Positions 8,780-17,314 of a stretch of 64,000 nucleotides of DNA are shown here, piece by piece. The DNA lies in the NCBI GenBank assembly GCA_020347665.1, contig CP070737.1:1393858-1457857 (forward strand), written 5' to 3'. How positions within the stretch are numbered: position 1 is the stretch's first letter; each line of letters starts with the position of its first letter. The stretch comes from Nitrospiraceae bacterium. Lineage in GTDB: Bacteria > Nitrospirota > Thermodesulfovibrionia > Thermodesulfovibrionales > UBA6898. Under the pieces are notes generated by a model that was given only the letters and a program-made list of their open reading frames with translations, was not told the origin of the DNA and searched no databases. The position numbers and the translations under genes are program-made.

Positions 8780-9359
8780 GGAAACAAAAGAATCTCTCAG
8801 AAAATCCCTGCTGAAAAAAAGGGATAGTATTCCTCCTGAAGTCAGAAAAGCCAAAAGTGCATTAATTCATGAGCAGCTGCGTGAAATCGATGACATACAG
8901 CAGGCGAATGTTATTTTTTTGTTTGCTTCATTCAGATCCGAATTCGACACAACCGGGCTTATCAGGGAATCACTCGAAAACGGAAAACGCGTTGTTCTTC
9001 CGAAGGTTGACCCTGAACAGAGAGACCTTCTGCTTTATGAGATCAGACAGCCTGAAGATCTCGTCCCCGGTTTTATGGGTATTCCTGAGCCGGCCGGAGA
9101 TGTCCCGGAATTGCAGCGGTTTATCCAGAATGTTGACGTGATTGTAATACCCGGTGTTGGTTATGATGAAACAGGAAACAGAATTGGTTACGGCGCCGGC
9201 TATTACGATCACCTGCTTTCGCATCTTAACAGGCACCTGCCGATCATTGCCCCTGCGTTTGAAGAACAGATTGTTGCATCGATACCTGCCGAAGCGCATG
9301 ATATTAAGGTTCATCTCATTGTCACAGACCGGCGCATCATACGATGCAATAAAGAGTGA
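8769..9359 (+). CDS. fthC: 5-formyltetrahydrofolate cyclo-ligase
   Basis: ATP-dependent conversion of 5-formyl-THF to 5,10-methenyl-THF, which rescues a dead-end folate in C1 metabolism. The 196 residues contain the N-terminal KRDSIPPEVRKAKS basic helix and the C-terminal GVGYDETGNRIGYGAGYYD motif (substrate/ATP loop) near 145-165. It overlaps the 3' end of cooC by 11 bases and so is in the same transcript. A GC-rich hairpin follows. Confidence 0.92.
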   Translation: MPDEETKESLRKSLLKKRDSIPPEVRKAKSALIHEQLREIDDIQQANVIFLFASFRSEFDTTGLIRESLENGKRVVLPKVDPEQRDLLLYEIRQPEDLVPGFMGIPEPAGDVPELQRFIQNVDVIVIPGVGYDETGNRIGYGAGYYDHLLSHLNRHLPIIAPAFEEQIVASIPAEAHDIKVHLIVTDRRIIRCNKE

Positions 9360-9368
9360 AACATTACT

Positions 9369-9385
9369 CCCCGGTTGAACCGGGG
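9369..9385. terminator. GC-rich hairpin between convergent fthC and the channel gene
   Basis: CCCCGGTTGAACCGGGG is a perfect 17-base palindrome with a central G, followed by CTTCTTGT on the plus strand. It lies in the 44-base gap between two convergent genes, where it could terminate both. The T-tract is poor, so termination is likely but not certain. Confidence 0.5.
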
Positions 9386-9403
9386 CTTCTTGTACGAGAG
9401 AAT

Positions 9404-10435
9404 CTAGGCTGTTTGATGCGTTGCTTTATCTTCAAGTACCCTGAGTTTTGAGACCTCACCTATTGCGATAAGCGTATCACCGGCGTTAATAGTGCTCCTG
9501 AACGTAGGGTTAAACTGCATGGTACCGTCTGACTGCTTGATCGCAACAATGATAATCCCGAGATCCCTTCCAATCCCGCATTCATCAAGGCTAAGACCTG
9601 CCAGTTTTGACGATTCCTGAATGATTATTTCTTCGAGCTGAATGTCCAGGTTAGAGCTTTTTGTAGCAAATTCAATAAAATCGACTACCACAGGTTTCAA
9701 TACCTTGTGGGCAATCCTGAGACCGCCGATATTGTACGGCGAGACCACTTCATCAGCCCCTGCCCGAAGCAGTTTCTGCTCAGCCCCTTCATCTGATGCC
9801 CGAGCAACAATAAAAAGCGTTGCATTTAGTCCACGGGCGCTTAACACAACGTAGAGATTCTCAGCGTCGGTCGGAAGAACGGTTATCAGGCCTTTTGCCT
9901 TTCCTATTCCAACCTCCCTCAGCGTTGCATCATCGGTGGCATCTCCCTTATAGAAGAGGAAATCCTCTTTTATTTCTAAAACGTCAGTGTCTTTTTCAAT
10001 CACGACAAAATTTCTGCCTGCTTCGTTCAATTCCCTGCAGATGATCTTGCCCATTCTGCCATAGCCGCAGATGATGTAATGATCCCTGAGTTCATTAATT
10101 TCTTTCTCCAATTTTCTCCTCCCGAATGCCTCACGGAGTTCACCTTCGATGATAATCTTTGCACCGGCATTTAATGCGTAGACAACGGTTCCAACTCCGC
10201 CTATTATAAGAAAAACCGTGAATATTCTGCCATACGAAGATACCTCGTGAACCTCCTTGAAACCGACACTGGAGAGGGTGATGATTGTCATATAGAGTGA
10301 ATCCAGGAGATTCCAACCTTCAATGAACATATATCCACTGGTTCCGACAGCTATGATAAGAAAGAGGAGAAAAACAGAAAGGATCAGTTTTTTTCGTAAA
10401 TCCTGGAAGAAGATCTGGTTTCGTTTAAAGCCCAT
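9404..10435 (-). CDS. Two-TM potassium channel fused to TrkA-N/TrkA-C (RCK) domains
   Basis: Inner-membrane ion channel gated by a cytoplasmic nucleotide/ligand-binding domain (MthK/Kch type). Residues about 15-37 and 63-85 are membrane helices flanking a pore loop with TLSSVGFKEVHE. The filter reads SVGF rather than the canonical TVGYG, so K+ selectivity is not assured. A Rossmann TrkA-N domain follows (YIICGYGRMGKII, about 114-126, then VIEKDTD), then a TrkA-C domain ending with GDTLIAIGE. The 343-residue length is standard. The ATG has no SD and is 9 bases past TATAAT (10445-10450, minus strand), so its leader is at most a few bases. Confidence 0.85.
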   Translation of the reverse strand: MGFKRNQIFFQDLRKKLILSVFLLFLIIAVGTSGYMFIEGWNLLDSLYMTIITLSSVGFKEVHEVSSYGRIFTVFLIIGGVGTVVYALNAGAKIIIEGELREAFGRRKLEKEINELRDHYIICGYGRMGKIICRELNEAGRNFVVIEKDTDVLEIKEDFLFYKGDATDDATLREVGIGKAKGLITVLPTDAENLYVVLSARGLNATLFIVARASDEGAEQKLLRAGADEVVSPYNIGGLRIAHKVLKPVVVDFIEFATKSSNLDIQLEEIIIQESSKLAGLSLDECGIGRDLGIIIVAIKQSDGTMQFNPTFRSTINAGDTLIAIGEVSKLRVLEDKATHQTA

Positions 10436-10444
10436 GTTAGAAAT

Positions 10445-10450
10445 ATTATA
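10445..10450 (-). promoter_or_regulatory. -10 hexamer of the channel gene
   Basis: TATAAT on the minus strand, 9 bases before the ATG. No clear -35 is seen. An expected start site at about 10438 leaves only a few untranslated bases. Confidence 0.35.
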
Positions 10451-10543
10451 GAAAATCAGAAAAATATGCCAGAGAACTGTAACACACCTGCCGCAGAGTC
10501 TCCATATCCGGATACTGTATCGTTACAGGGGAAAGGGGTGCCT

Positions 10544-10572
10544 TTGACATATTTACGGCATAATGCTAAAAT
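10544..10572 (+). promoter_or_regulatory. sigma70-type promoter of folE
   Basis: TTGACA (10544-10549), a 17-base spacer and TAAAAT (10567-10572). The transcript would start near 10579, about 15 bases before the TTG start used here. Confidence 0.6.
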
Positions 10573-10593
10573 CCAAAATTCCAAACGTTTTTA

Positions 10594-11178
10594 TTGACAG
10601 ACACTATCGTTCAGATGAATCTCAAGAAAATCGAAAAAGGCGTCAGGCTGATTCTTGAAGGCGTTGGAGAGGATCCTGACAGACCGGGTATAAAAGATAC
10701 TCCGAAACGGGTTGCCCGGATGTATGAGGAGATTTTTTCTGGTATCGAAACCCCAACCGAGGAAATCCTTGGGCATATTGAGGGAGAAAGTCATGAAGAA
10801 CTGGTTCTTCTCAAAGATGTCCCTTTTTATTCAGTATGCGAGCATCACCTGCTCCCGTTTATCGGAAAGGCTCACGTTGCTTATGTTCCCGGCAAAGGTA
10901 AGATTGCAGGCATCAGCGAACTTGCAAAGGCACTTGAAGTTCTTGCCAAACGCCCGCAGGTTCAGGAACGGCTAACTGCCCAACTTGCTGATCTTATCAT
11001 GGCGAGATTAAAGCCGAAGGGTGCCATGGTAATTATTGACGCTGAGCACCTCTGTCTTTCTATGAGAGGTATCAAAAAGCCCGGATCGCGAACTGTTACC
11101 TCTGCAGTGCGTGGTATCTTCAGAACAAAGGAATCGACCCGCCACGAATTGCTTGAATTGATTAAGCCCAAAGAATAA
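10594..11178 (+). CDS. folE: GTP cyclohydrolase I
   Basis: Converts GTP to 7,8-dihydroneopterin triphosphate, the first step to folate. The zinc ligands are visible as [10 protein letters not shown] (C82, H84, H85) and the later cysteine in [29 protein letters not shown] is the N-terminal signature. The TTG at 10594 gives 194 residues; an ATG at 10615 would also leave the whole conserved domain, and neither has an SD. folD follows by 17 bases with its own SD, so the two are probably cotranscribed as folate supply for the C1 pathway. Confidence 0.93.
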   Translation: MTDTIVQMNLKKIEKGVRLILEGVGEDPDRPGIKDTPKRVARMYEEIFSGIETPTEEILGHIEGESHEELVLLKDVPFYSVCEHHLLPFIGKAHVAYVPGKGKIAGISELAKALEVLAKRPQVQERLTAQLADLIMARLKPKGAMVIIDAEHLCLSMRGIKKPGSRTVTSAVRGIFRTKESTRHELLELIKPKE

Positions 11179-11195
11179 CAATCAAAGGAGGAACT

Positions 11196-12107
11196 ATGTC
11201 TGCCAAAATTATCAGTGGCAAAGAAATTGCTGCCCAAATTAGAGATGAGCTTAAGAAGGATGTTGCAGAGTTAAAAGATAAGCATGGAGTAGTACCCGGA
11301 CTCGTTACTATTCTTGTCGGCCAAAATCCCGCATCGATCAGCTATGTTACCGGCAAACAGAAGACTGCTCATGAACTTGGGTTCCACTCAATCCAGGATG
11401 ATCAGCCTGAGGATATTTCAGAGGATGCCCTTCTTGATCTCATTGAAAAATACAATAAGGATCCCAAAATACACGGGATTCTTGTCCAGCTTCCTCTTCC
11501 CAAGCATATCGACGAGAAAAAGGTTTTGAACGCCATTGATCCTGACAAGGATGTTGACGGGTTTCATCCGGTCAATGTCGGGCGTCTGATGATAGGTGGA
11601 GACGAGGTTAAGTTCTTGCCGTGCACACCTGCCGGCATTCAGGAGCTGATTGTACGTTCCGGTTATGAAACCTCTGGTGCCGAGGTTGTTGTGGTGGGCC
11701 GTTCGAATATCGTGGGTAAACCGATTGCCAACATCATGCTCCAGAAAGGCGCTGGAGCGAATGCAACGGTAACGGTTGTGCATACCCGCACAAAGGACCT
11801 TGAAGCTCACTGTAAGCGGGCTGACATTCTTATTGTTGCTGCCGGGGTACCACAGCTCGTGAAACCGGAATGGATCAAGCCCGGTTCATGTGTTATCGAT
11901 GTCGGTGTAAACCGTGTGGGGGAAAAGATCAGCGAAAAAACCGGAAAGAAGATAGCTATCCTTAAAGGGGATGTTGATTTTGACGCAGCCAAAGAGATTG
12001 CCGGTGCGATAACCCCTGTGCCGGGCGGTGTCGGACCGATGACCATTACCATGCTCATGAAGAACACAGTGAAATCTGCAAGGATAGCGGCAGGGGAGGG
12101 CTCTTGA
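11196..12107 (+). CDS. folD: Bifunctional methylene-THF dehydrogenase / methenyl-THF cyclohydrolase
   Basis: Interconverts methylene-, methenyl- and 10-formyl-THF with NAD(P)+, two steps of the methyl branch of the Wood-Ljungdahl pathway. The 303 residues contain SYVTGKQKTAHELG with the catalytic lysine, QLPLPKHIDEKKVL, DGFHPVNVG, the Rossmann motif VVGRSNIVGKP and the closing PVPGGVGPMT. An AAAGGAGG SD lies 6 bases before the ATG. It follows folE closely. A repeat-rich gap separates it from the reductase unit at 12486. Confidence 0.96.
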   Translation: MSAKIISGKEIAAQIRDELKKDVAELKDKHGVVPGLVTILVGQNPASISYVTGKQKTAHELGFHSIQDDQPEDISEDALLDLIEKYNKDPKIHGILVQLPLPKHIDEKKVLNAIDPDKDVDGFHPVNVGRLMIGGDEVKFLPCTPAGIQELIVRSGYETSGAEVVVVGRSNIVGKPIANIMLQKGAGANATVTVVHTRTKDLEAHCKRADILIVAAGVPQLVKPEWIKPGSCVIDVGVNRVGEKISEKTGKKIAILKGDVDFDAAKEIAGAITPVPGGVGPMTITMLMKNTVKSARIAAGEGS

Positions 12108-12470
12108 CGTATTCATAAATAATGTCCGTATTTCAGTCATTCCCGAAGGTCTTCATCGGGAATCCAGTCATCTATCTCTGGATTCCGGGTCAAGCCCGGA
12201 ATGACGGGAATAATGAAGTGTGGCATTATTATTACCATTATCAAAAGTAAGCAGGAAGAAGTAAGCATTCAAAAAAGGGAAAAGAGTAAGGAATAAGCAG
12301 GAGGCAAAAAATCGCACCGCACACAGGAAGAAGAGGAAAGGAAAAGAATCAAAAATACTATGCCCCTTACGTCTCACTCCTGACTCCTTACGAAAATACT
12401 GTCTGCTTAGCTAAGGCTAAATGGTAGAAACGAGCCACATATAACTATTAATATATAAGAAACCTGTTTT
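12108..12470. other. 363-base gene-free gap made of repeats
   Basis: No coding frame is supported. The left part (12136-12205) is a compound inverted repeat described separately. The middle (about 12246-12350) is purine-rich, with repeated GTAAGnAGGA-like words. The right part (12363-12391) is pyrimidine-rich CTTAC/CTCAC/CTCCT sequence that roughly complements the purine-rich part. The promoter for the reductase unit should lie near 12400-12470, where the sequence is AT-rich (ATTAATATATAAG). Confidence 0.5.
12136..12205. repeat. REP/MITE-like compound inverted repeat
   Basis: GTCATTCCCG at 12136 pairs imperfectly with CCCGGAATGAC ending at 12205. GGGAATCCAG (12158-12167) pairs with CTGGATTCC (12178-12186). 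CCGGGTCAAGCCCGG (12185-12199) forms its own hairpin. This nested layout, with the TGGATTCC and AATGAC words, is the form of short dispersed intergenic repeats found in many bacterial genomes. It carries no gene. Confidence 0.65.
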
Positions 12471-12485
12471 ATGAAGGAAAGATCA

Positions 12486-14585
12486 ATGTCAGATGGTTCC
12501 ATAAAAGAGAAAAACAAACCCCATAAGGAATGGGCTGCCGAATTAAAGGAACAAAGGCCTTATTCTCCCTGTCGCGCAGCCTGTCCGGTCAACACGGATG
12601 TTCAGGCATACGTGGGGCTTATCGCTCAGGGACGATATGCCGAGGCTCTTGAGGTTATTCGATCGGTAAACCCGATAGCGTCCGTCTGTTCAGTAATCTG
12701 TCACCATCCCTGCGAACAGGCCTGCCGGCGCTGTGCTGTAGATGAACCGTTGGCAGTCAGGCATCTGAAGCGGTTTGCATTGGAAAAGGCTGCGGACTAT
12801 CGTAGAAACAAGCGAAGGCTCGTCAAGCAGACCAGAGACAAAAAAATCGCGATCATCGGCTCAGGTCCTTCAGGCCTGACAGCGGCAAATGATCTTGCTG
12901 ATCTTGGTTATGGTGTGACCATATACGAACGTCACCCCGTACTTGGCGGCATGCTCTCTTCTGCGATTCCGACGTACCGCCTGCCGAGGGAAACCCTTCA
13001 GGAAGACATAGATGATATCATTGCCAAGGGCGTTGAAGCCAGGACAAACTGCGAGATCGGCAGGGATATCACCATGAATGAAATAATAGACAAGCATGAC
13101 GCAATTTTGATTGCTGTCGGGCTTTCGGAAAGCCGGGCATTGAATATCCCGGGAGCAGATGTCCCGGGTGTTCTTCTTGCGATTCCCTTTCTCGAGGATG
13201 CTGCGTTCCAGAAAAAGATCGAACTCGGCAGCAAGGTCCTCGTAATTGGCGGCGGTAATGTTGCAATCGACGTTGCACGGACAGCAAAAAGGCTTGGTGC
13301 GGGGTATGTCGAGATGGTATGTCTCGAAAGCGCTGAGGAGATGCCGGCATGGAAGTGGGAAGTGGACGAGGCTGTTGAAGAAGACATTGCCATTTCTCAC
13401 CGGTGGGGACCAAAAGCAGTACGTCGTGATAATGGCAGAATCACAGGGCTTGAGGTGGTAAAGGTTTTGTCTGTCTTCGACTCAAACGGACGTTTCAGTC
13501 CGACCTTTGATAATGATACAACATCTTTCATCGAGGCTGATACGGTGATTATCACGATTGGCCAGATGACGAACCTGTCGTTCCTTGAAGACAGCCAGGT
13601 TCAGGTGGATGAGAGGGGACGTGTAGTCTGGGATCCTGAAACGCATATGAGCAGTCTCAGGGGTGTTTTTGTCTCAGGTGAGGTGGTGACCGGTCCGGGA
13701 TCAGCGATCCAGGCTGTTGCGAGCGGACACCGGTCAGCCATGGCAATGCACGTATACCTTGAGGGGCATGAGATCGAAGGGGTTCTTCCGACATACGAAA
13801 AAGAGCCCATTGCTCAGCTTCCCGGGGACGTTGCAGACGTGATTCACCGGGAACCGAGAATGAAGGTGGAACACCTCCCGCCCGAAACCCGATGCAGCTC
13901 ATTTATGCAGTTCGAATTTGGCTATGATGAGGAATCAGCGCTTAAAGAGGCAGGACGTTGCCGAGGGTGCGGTGGCGGTGCGGTAGTTGATACGGACAAG
14001 TGCATGGCATGTCTCACCTGCCAGAGGATATGCCCGTATGGAGCGCCATTAGTCACATCAGTGTCCGAAATCCGGTCTGAATACTGCCAGGCCTGCGGAC
14101 TCTGCGCGCCGGAGTGTCCGGGTCAGGCTATCAGCATGGTGAGTTATGACGTTGGTGAGGTTCGCTCGAATATGTCATCGCTCGTCGGCTCGGTTGATCC
14201 AAAACGGCAGGAGCCGGCGGTGGTTGCATTAATCTGCTCTCACCATGTGGGTATCAAGGGCTTTGAACTTCCTGATAACGTACGCTCTGTACCAATTCAT
14301 TGTACGAGTCGTGTCGATATTATTGATCTCTTAAAGGCATTTGAATGCGGAGCCGATGGGGTGGCTGTAGTGCGCTGTCCCGCCGGGGCCTGTAAATATA
14401 AGGACATTGAAACCCGCGTTTCCGCCCGCGTACGACGAACAAAAGAGCTCATACATATGCTCGGCATGGACGCAGGCCGCATTGAGCTTTTGCAGGCGGT
14501 GTCTGATGATGGTAATCCTTATGCCGTGGTCTGTGCTGACTTTTCCGAAAAGGTCAAACAGATAGTGCTCAGAACGGGCAGATAA
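12486..14585 (+). CDS. GltD-like NAD(P)H:FAD oxidoreductase fused to ferredoxin and MvhD domains, electron module for MetV/MetF
   Basis: A 699-residue fusion. Residues about 25-100 form the Cys-rich N-terminal domain of GltD/dihydropyrimidine dehydrogenase (SPCRAACPVNTD, CHHPCEQACRRC). About 120-430 is an FAD/NAD(P)H oxidoreductase with two Rossmann motifs (GSGPSGLTAA and VIGGGNVAIDVA). About 492-551 carries two 4Fe-4S ferredoxin motifs. The last 120 residues are an MvhD/FlpD domain with five cysteines (about 584, 606, 621, 631, 636). It is followed by metV after 36 bases, so it probably feeds electrons from NAD(P)H or ferredoxin to methylene-THF reductase. ATG 12486 has AAGGA 7 bases upstream; ATG 12471 is an alternative. 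Domain calls are firm, the exact electron donor is inferred. Confidence 0.85.
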   Translation: MSDGSIKEKNKPHKEWAAELKEQRPYSPCRAACPVNTDVQAYVGLIAQGRYAEALEVIRSVNPIASVCSVICHHPCEQACRRCAVDEPLAVRHLKRFALEKAADYRRNKRRLVKQTRDKKIAIIGSGPSGLTAANDLADLGYGVTIYERHPVLGGMLSSAIPTYRLPRETLQEDIDDIIAKGVEARTNCEIGRDITMNEIIDKHDAILIAVGLSESRALNIPGADVPGVLLAIPFLEDAAFQKKIELGSKVLVIGGGNVAIDVARTAKRLGAGYVEMVCLESAEEMPAWKWEVDEAVEEDIAISHRWGPKAVRRDNGRITGLEVVKVLSVFDSNGRFSPTFDNDTTSFIEADTVIITIGQMTNLSFLEDSQVQVDERGRVVWDPETHMSSLRGVFVSGEVVTGPGSAIQAVASGHRSAMAMHVYLEGHEIEGVLPTYEKEPIAQLPGDVADVIHREPRMKVEHLPPETRCSSFMQFEFGYDEESALKEAGRCRGCGGGAVVDTDKCMACLTCQRICPYGAPLVTSVSEIRSEYCQACGLCAPECPGQAISMVSYDVGEVRSNMSSLVGSVDPKRQEPAVVALICSHHVGIKGFELPDNVRSVPIHCTSRVDIIDLLKAFECGADGVAVVRCPAGACKYKDIETRVSARVRRTKELIHMLGMDAGRIELLQAVSDDGNPYAVVCADFSEKVKQIVLRTGR

Positions 14586-14621
14586 CTGTTTCAGATTAAT
14601 GATATAAAGGAGTAATGAATT

Positions 14622-15341
14622 ATGATTGTTGGTTCACAAAAGCCTATTGACGAAATCTGGGAGATGGTTAAGGACTTTAAAAAGATTCTGGTCTTTGGCT
14701 GTAACACATGCGTTGCCATCTGCCATGCAGGCGGGGACAAAGAGGCTGAAACTATTGCCACGCTTCTCAGGATGAGAGCATCCCAGGAAGGTGTAGATAT
14801 GCAGGTTGATCATACCTCTGTTATGCGCCACTGCGAGCCGGAGTATTTTGATCCGGTTATGGACGATGTAAAGAAGTATGACCTCATTCTTTCGACAGCC
14901 TGTGGGGTCGGGGTCAACTTCCTCTCAGATCGAACCGGGATAATCCCGGTCTATCCGGGCATCAATACCTCTTTTTACGGGGCTGTGCCTGAGCCTGGTG
15001 TCTTCGAAGAGCTCTGCGCTGGATGTGGTGACTGTATCCTGCACATGACCGGCGGCATTTGTCCTATTGCACGGTGTTCCAAAACACTCATGAATGGACC
15101 CTGCGGTGGAACAAAAGAAGGCAAGTGCGAGGTGAGTGATGAGATGGACTGCGCATGGTACCTTATTGTGGAGCGAATGAAGATGCTCGGCACGCTCGAA
15201 AAACTATCTGAAGTCCTGCCTCCGCGCGACTGGTCAACGTCACGGGATGGCGGTCCGCGGCGAGTGTCAATGGAACACATCAGAGCGTATGAGGAGAAGG
15301 AAGGGGAAAAGACTGAGACGGCAGGAGGGAAAAAAGAATGA
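14622..15341 (+). CDS. metV: MetV, zinc/Fe-S subunit of methylene-THF reductase
   Basis: Small partner of MetF in acetogen-type methylene-THF reductases, equivalent to the MTHFR C-terminal domain family. Of its 239 residues, the N-terminal half has the VFGCNTCVAICHAGGD motif and the HCEPEYFDP loop. The C-terminal half is cysteine-rich (CAGCGDC, GGICPIARCSKT, NGPCGGTKEGKCEV, DCAWY), as expected for metal/cluster binding and contact with the electron donor. An AAAGGAG lies upstream of the ATG. The metF start overlaps its stop by 4 bases, indicating translational coupling and a stoichiometric complex. Confidence 0.9.
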   Translation: MIVGSQKPIDEIWEMVKDFKKILVFGCNTCVAICHAGGDKEAETIATLLRMRASQEGVDMQVDHTSVMRHCEPEYFDPVMDDVKKYDLILSTACGVGVNFLSDRTGIIPVYPGINTSFYGAVPEPGVFEELCAGCGDCILHMTGGICPIARCSKTLMNGPCGGTKEGKCEVSDEMDCAWYLIVERMKMLGTLEKLSEVLPPRDWSTSRDGGPRRVSMEHIRAYEEKEGEKTETAGGKKE

Positions 15342-16318
15342 AGAGTGGAAGCAATCTTGAAAGAGTAATCCTGAGCGGACAGCCTGCCGTTACTGCGGAG
15401 CTGGGACCGCCCATGAGTGCGGATGGTCATGAGGTTGTGAAGAAAGCTCAGTTACTGAAAGGCAACTGTGATGCCGCGAATGTGACGGATTGCCAGACTG
15501 CGGTTGTCCGCATATCGAGTATTGCTGCTGCTGCCATCGCCTTTCAGCAGGGGCTTGAGCCGGTCATGCAGATGACCTGCCGTGACCGAAACCGGATCGC
15601 CATACAGGCAGATCTTCTTGGTGCCGCTGCGATGGGGCTAAAAAACTGTCTCTGCATTGCTGGTGATCACCAGTCATTCAGTGCTGCAGGCAGGCTGAAG
15701 GGACATCCCGGTGCCAAGAATGTCTATGATGTTGATACCTGCCAGCTTGTCAGCATTATGAAGAAAATGCGTGACAACGGCCTGCAGGAAGGCGGTGACA
15801 CACTGGAAATTGCGCCAAAGTTTTTTATCGGGGCTTCCTGGACGCCCATGGGAGATCCCATTGATTTCCGACCAGTCAATCTTATGAAGAAGGTAAATGC
15901 CGGTGCTGACTTTATTCAGACGCAGGGTATTTATGATATTGAGGGTTTTCGTTCGCAGATGGAAAAAATCCGGAACATGGGGCTCCATGAGCGTACCGCG
16001 ATCCTCGGCGGCATTATTGTTCCAAGAAGCGGCATGATGCTCAAGTACATGGATTCCTCTGTTGCTGGCGTTTCAGTCCCAAAATCCCTTATTGACCGCA
16101 TGATGAAGGCAAAAGCCGCGGCAGGTGATGACAAGAAGAAGGCACGGCAACTGCAGGAGGGGGAAGGGAAGAAGATTACTGTCGAGCTGATTCATCAGGT
16201 ACTTGAGACGCCGGGTGTAAGGGGTGTGCATATTCAGGCCATAGAGTGGGAATCAGCAATTGCGGATATCGTAAAGGCTGCCGGACTGTATCCAAGACCA
16301 AACATACCTGCTGAATAG
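15338..16318 (+). CDS. metF: Methylene-THF reductase catalytic subunit MetF
   Basis: Reduces 5,10-methylene-THF to 5-methyl-THF, the methyl donor for the corrinoid protein and acetyl-CoA synthase, or for methionine. The 326-residue TIM-barrel protein shows the N-terminal TAELGPPMSADG strand, DAANVTDCQ, the MQMTCRDRNRIAIQADLLGA block (folate/FAD site), AGDHQSF, GADFIQTQGIYD and LGGIIVPRSG. ATGA overlap with metV. Because MetV and the FAD/Fe-S fusion protein are encoded with it, it is likely a complex-type, not a free NADH-dependent, reductase. Confidence 0.93.
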   Translation: MKSGSNLERVILSGQPAVTAELGPPMSADGHEVVKKAQLLKGNCDAANVTDCQTAVVRISSIAAAAIAFQQGLEPVMQMTCRDRNRIAIQADLLGAAAMGLKNCLCIAGDHQSFSAAGRLKGHPGAKNVYDVDTCQLVSIMKKMRDNGLQEGGDTLEIAPKFFIGASWTPMGDPIDFRPVNLMKKVNAGADFIQTQGIYDIEGFRSQMEKIRNMGLHERTAILGGIIVPRSGMMLKYMDSSVAGVSVPKSLIDRMMKAKAAAGDDKKKARQLQEGEGKKITVELIHQVLETPGVRGVHIQAIEWESAIADIVKAAGLYPRPNIPAE

Positions 16319-16378
16319 TCTTATCAGCGGCGAAAGCAACACGCCATAACCTTTCATTCCCGAGGTGAACGAGATCTG

Positions 16379-17077
16379 TTAAGGTGAGATGTTCGTACTG
16401 CAGCAATTGAGCCCTGCTATGAAATAATCGCATTCAATTTTCTTTATCCACTGTACATATGCTGACTGGCAGGAATTGGGAAGATTCGTATTTATGGAAA
16501 TAACCTCACCCACAATGAGCGGTTTGTAGATTTTAAGGCAGATCCCATAGGTGCTGAGATTGATAATATCGCCTTCCAGAAGTTCATCATGTTTGTCGGT
16601 TTTAAACAGAATCTGAATATCTGTTGTATAGCGCATTTCTTTTCTCTTTATGCCTAACCGCTGTGATAAATCTATGCGTTTTTCACACGCGCTCAACCAG
16701 GAAGAAATCTCTGAGAAGGCAAACGGTTTTCTGATCAGAGCACATCCAATATCATTGATTCTCGTCATGTAATCCTCAACAACATATCCGGTGATAATGG
16801 CTTTATTCTTCGCATTCAGCTTACAGCCTCTCTGCTTTTGATGTTCAAGCAGCTCGACACCGTTCATTTTAGGCATTTTAAAATCAACAAACATGAGATC
16901 TGCACATGGGTATATATTCTCGCACGTATCCGAGCTGTCCTCATACACCGGACAGATCACCGGTTCTTGGAACATCAGAACCTCATATCCTCTTTGAGCA
17001 AAACGTCTTTTAAACAGGGTTAAAATGGCTGTTTCGTCGTCAAAAATGATTACTCTTTTCTTTCGTAAGTTCAACAT
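16379..17077 (-). CDS. Response regulator with C-terminal PilZ-like domain
   Basis: Receiver domain in residues 1-130: acidic FDDE pocket, phospho-acceptor in LMFVDFKMPKMNG, lysine in LIRKPF. The C-terminal 90 residues begin RKEMRY and contain NLSTYGICLKI, the two-part motif of c-di-GMP binding PilZ domains (RxxxR and (D/N)xSxxG), although the first arginine pair is imperfect. The output is therefore probably c-di-GMP dependent or protein-interaction based, not DNA binding. It stands alone, divergent from the gene at 17315; no kinase is adjacent. Confidence 0.75.
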   Translation of the reverse strand: MLNLRKKRVIIFDDETAILTLFKRRFAQRGYEVLMFQEPVICPVYEDSSDTCENIYPCADLMFVDFKMPKMNGVELLEHQKQRGCKLNAKNKAIITGYVVEDYMTRINDIGCALIRKPFAFSEISSWLSACEKRIDLSQRLGIKRKEMRYTTDIQILFKTDKHDELLEGDIINLSTYGICLKIYKPLIVGEVISINTNLPNSCQSAYVQWIKKIECDYFIAGLNCCSTNISP

Positions 17078-17228
17078 TGACTATGTTATTCGGATGCTAT
17101 GAGAACAAGAGAGCCAAAAAAGTGGAATCACGGCTTCAGTGATCTGTTTCCCCTCCAGCTTTATTGATCTCTTTTTTGACTAGACAGAATACCGCAAATC
17201 GCCCTGAATTTCAACTATTATTTCTTGA

Positions 17229-17261
17229 ATGTGAAATGTATGTTGGTTCACGGTTTCACAT
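17229..17261. repeat. Inverted repeat upstream of the membrane protein gene
   Basis: ATGTGAAA (17229-17236) and TTTCACAT (17254-17261) are perfect inverted arms separated by 17 bases, in the divergent intergenic region. It could be an operator for either neighbour. Its function is not known. Confidence 0.4.
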
Positions 17262-17302
17262 AATGGTATTTCTTTCCCTCACTTCTTCCCATCTTCCTAT
17301 GG

Positions 17303-17308
17303 TATACT
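17303..17308 (+). promoter_or_regulatory. Extended -10 (TGGTATACT), leaderless geometry
   Basis: TATACT preceded by TGG, ending 6 bases before the ATG at 17315. No -35 is needed if it works as an extended -10. No SD is present. Confidence 0.45.
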
Positions 17309-17314
17309 TTTGAC

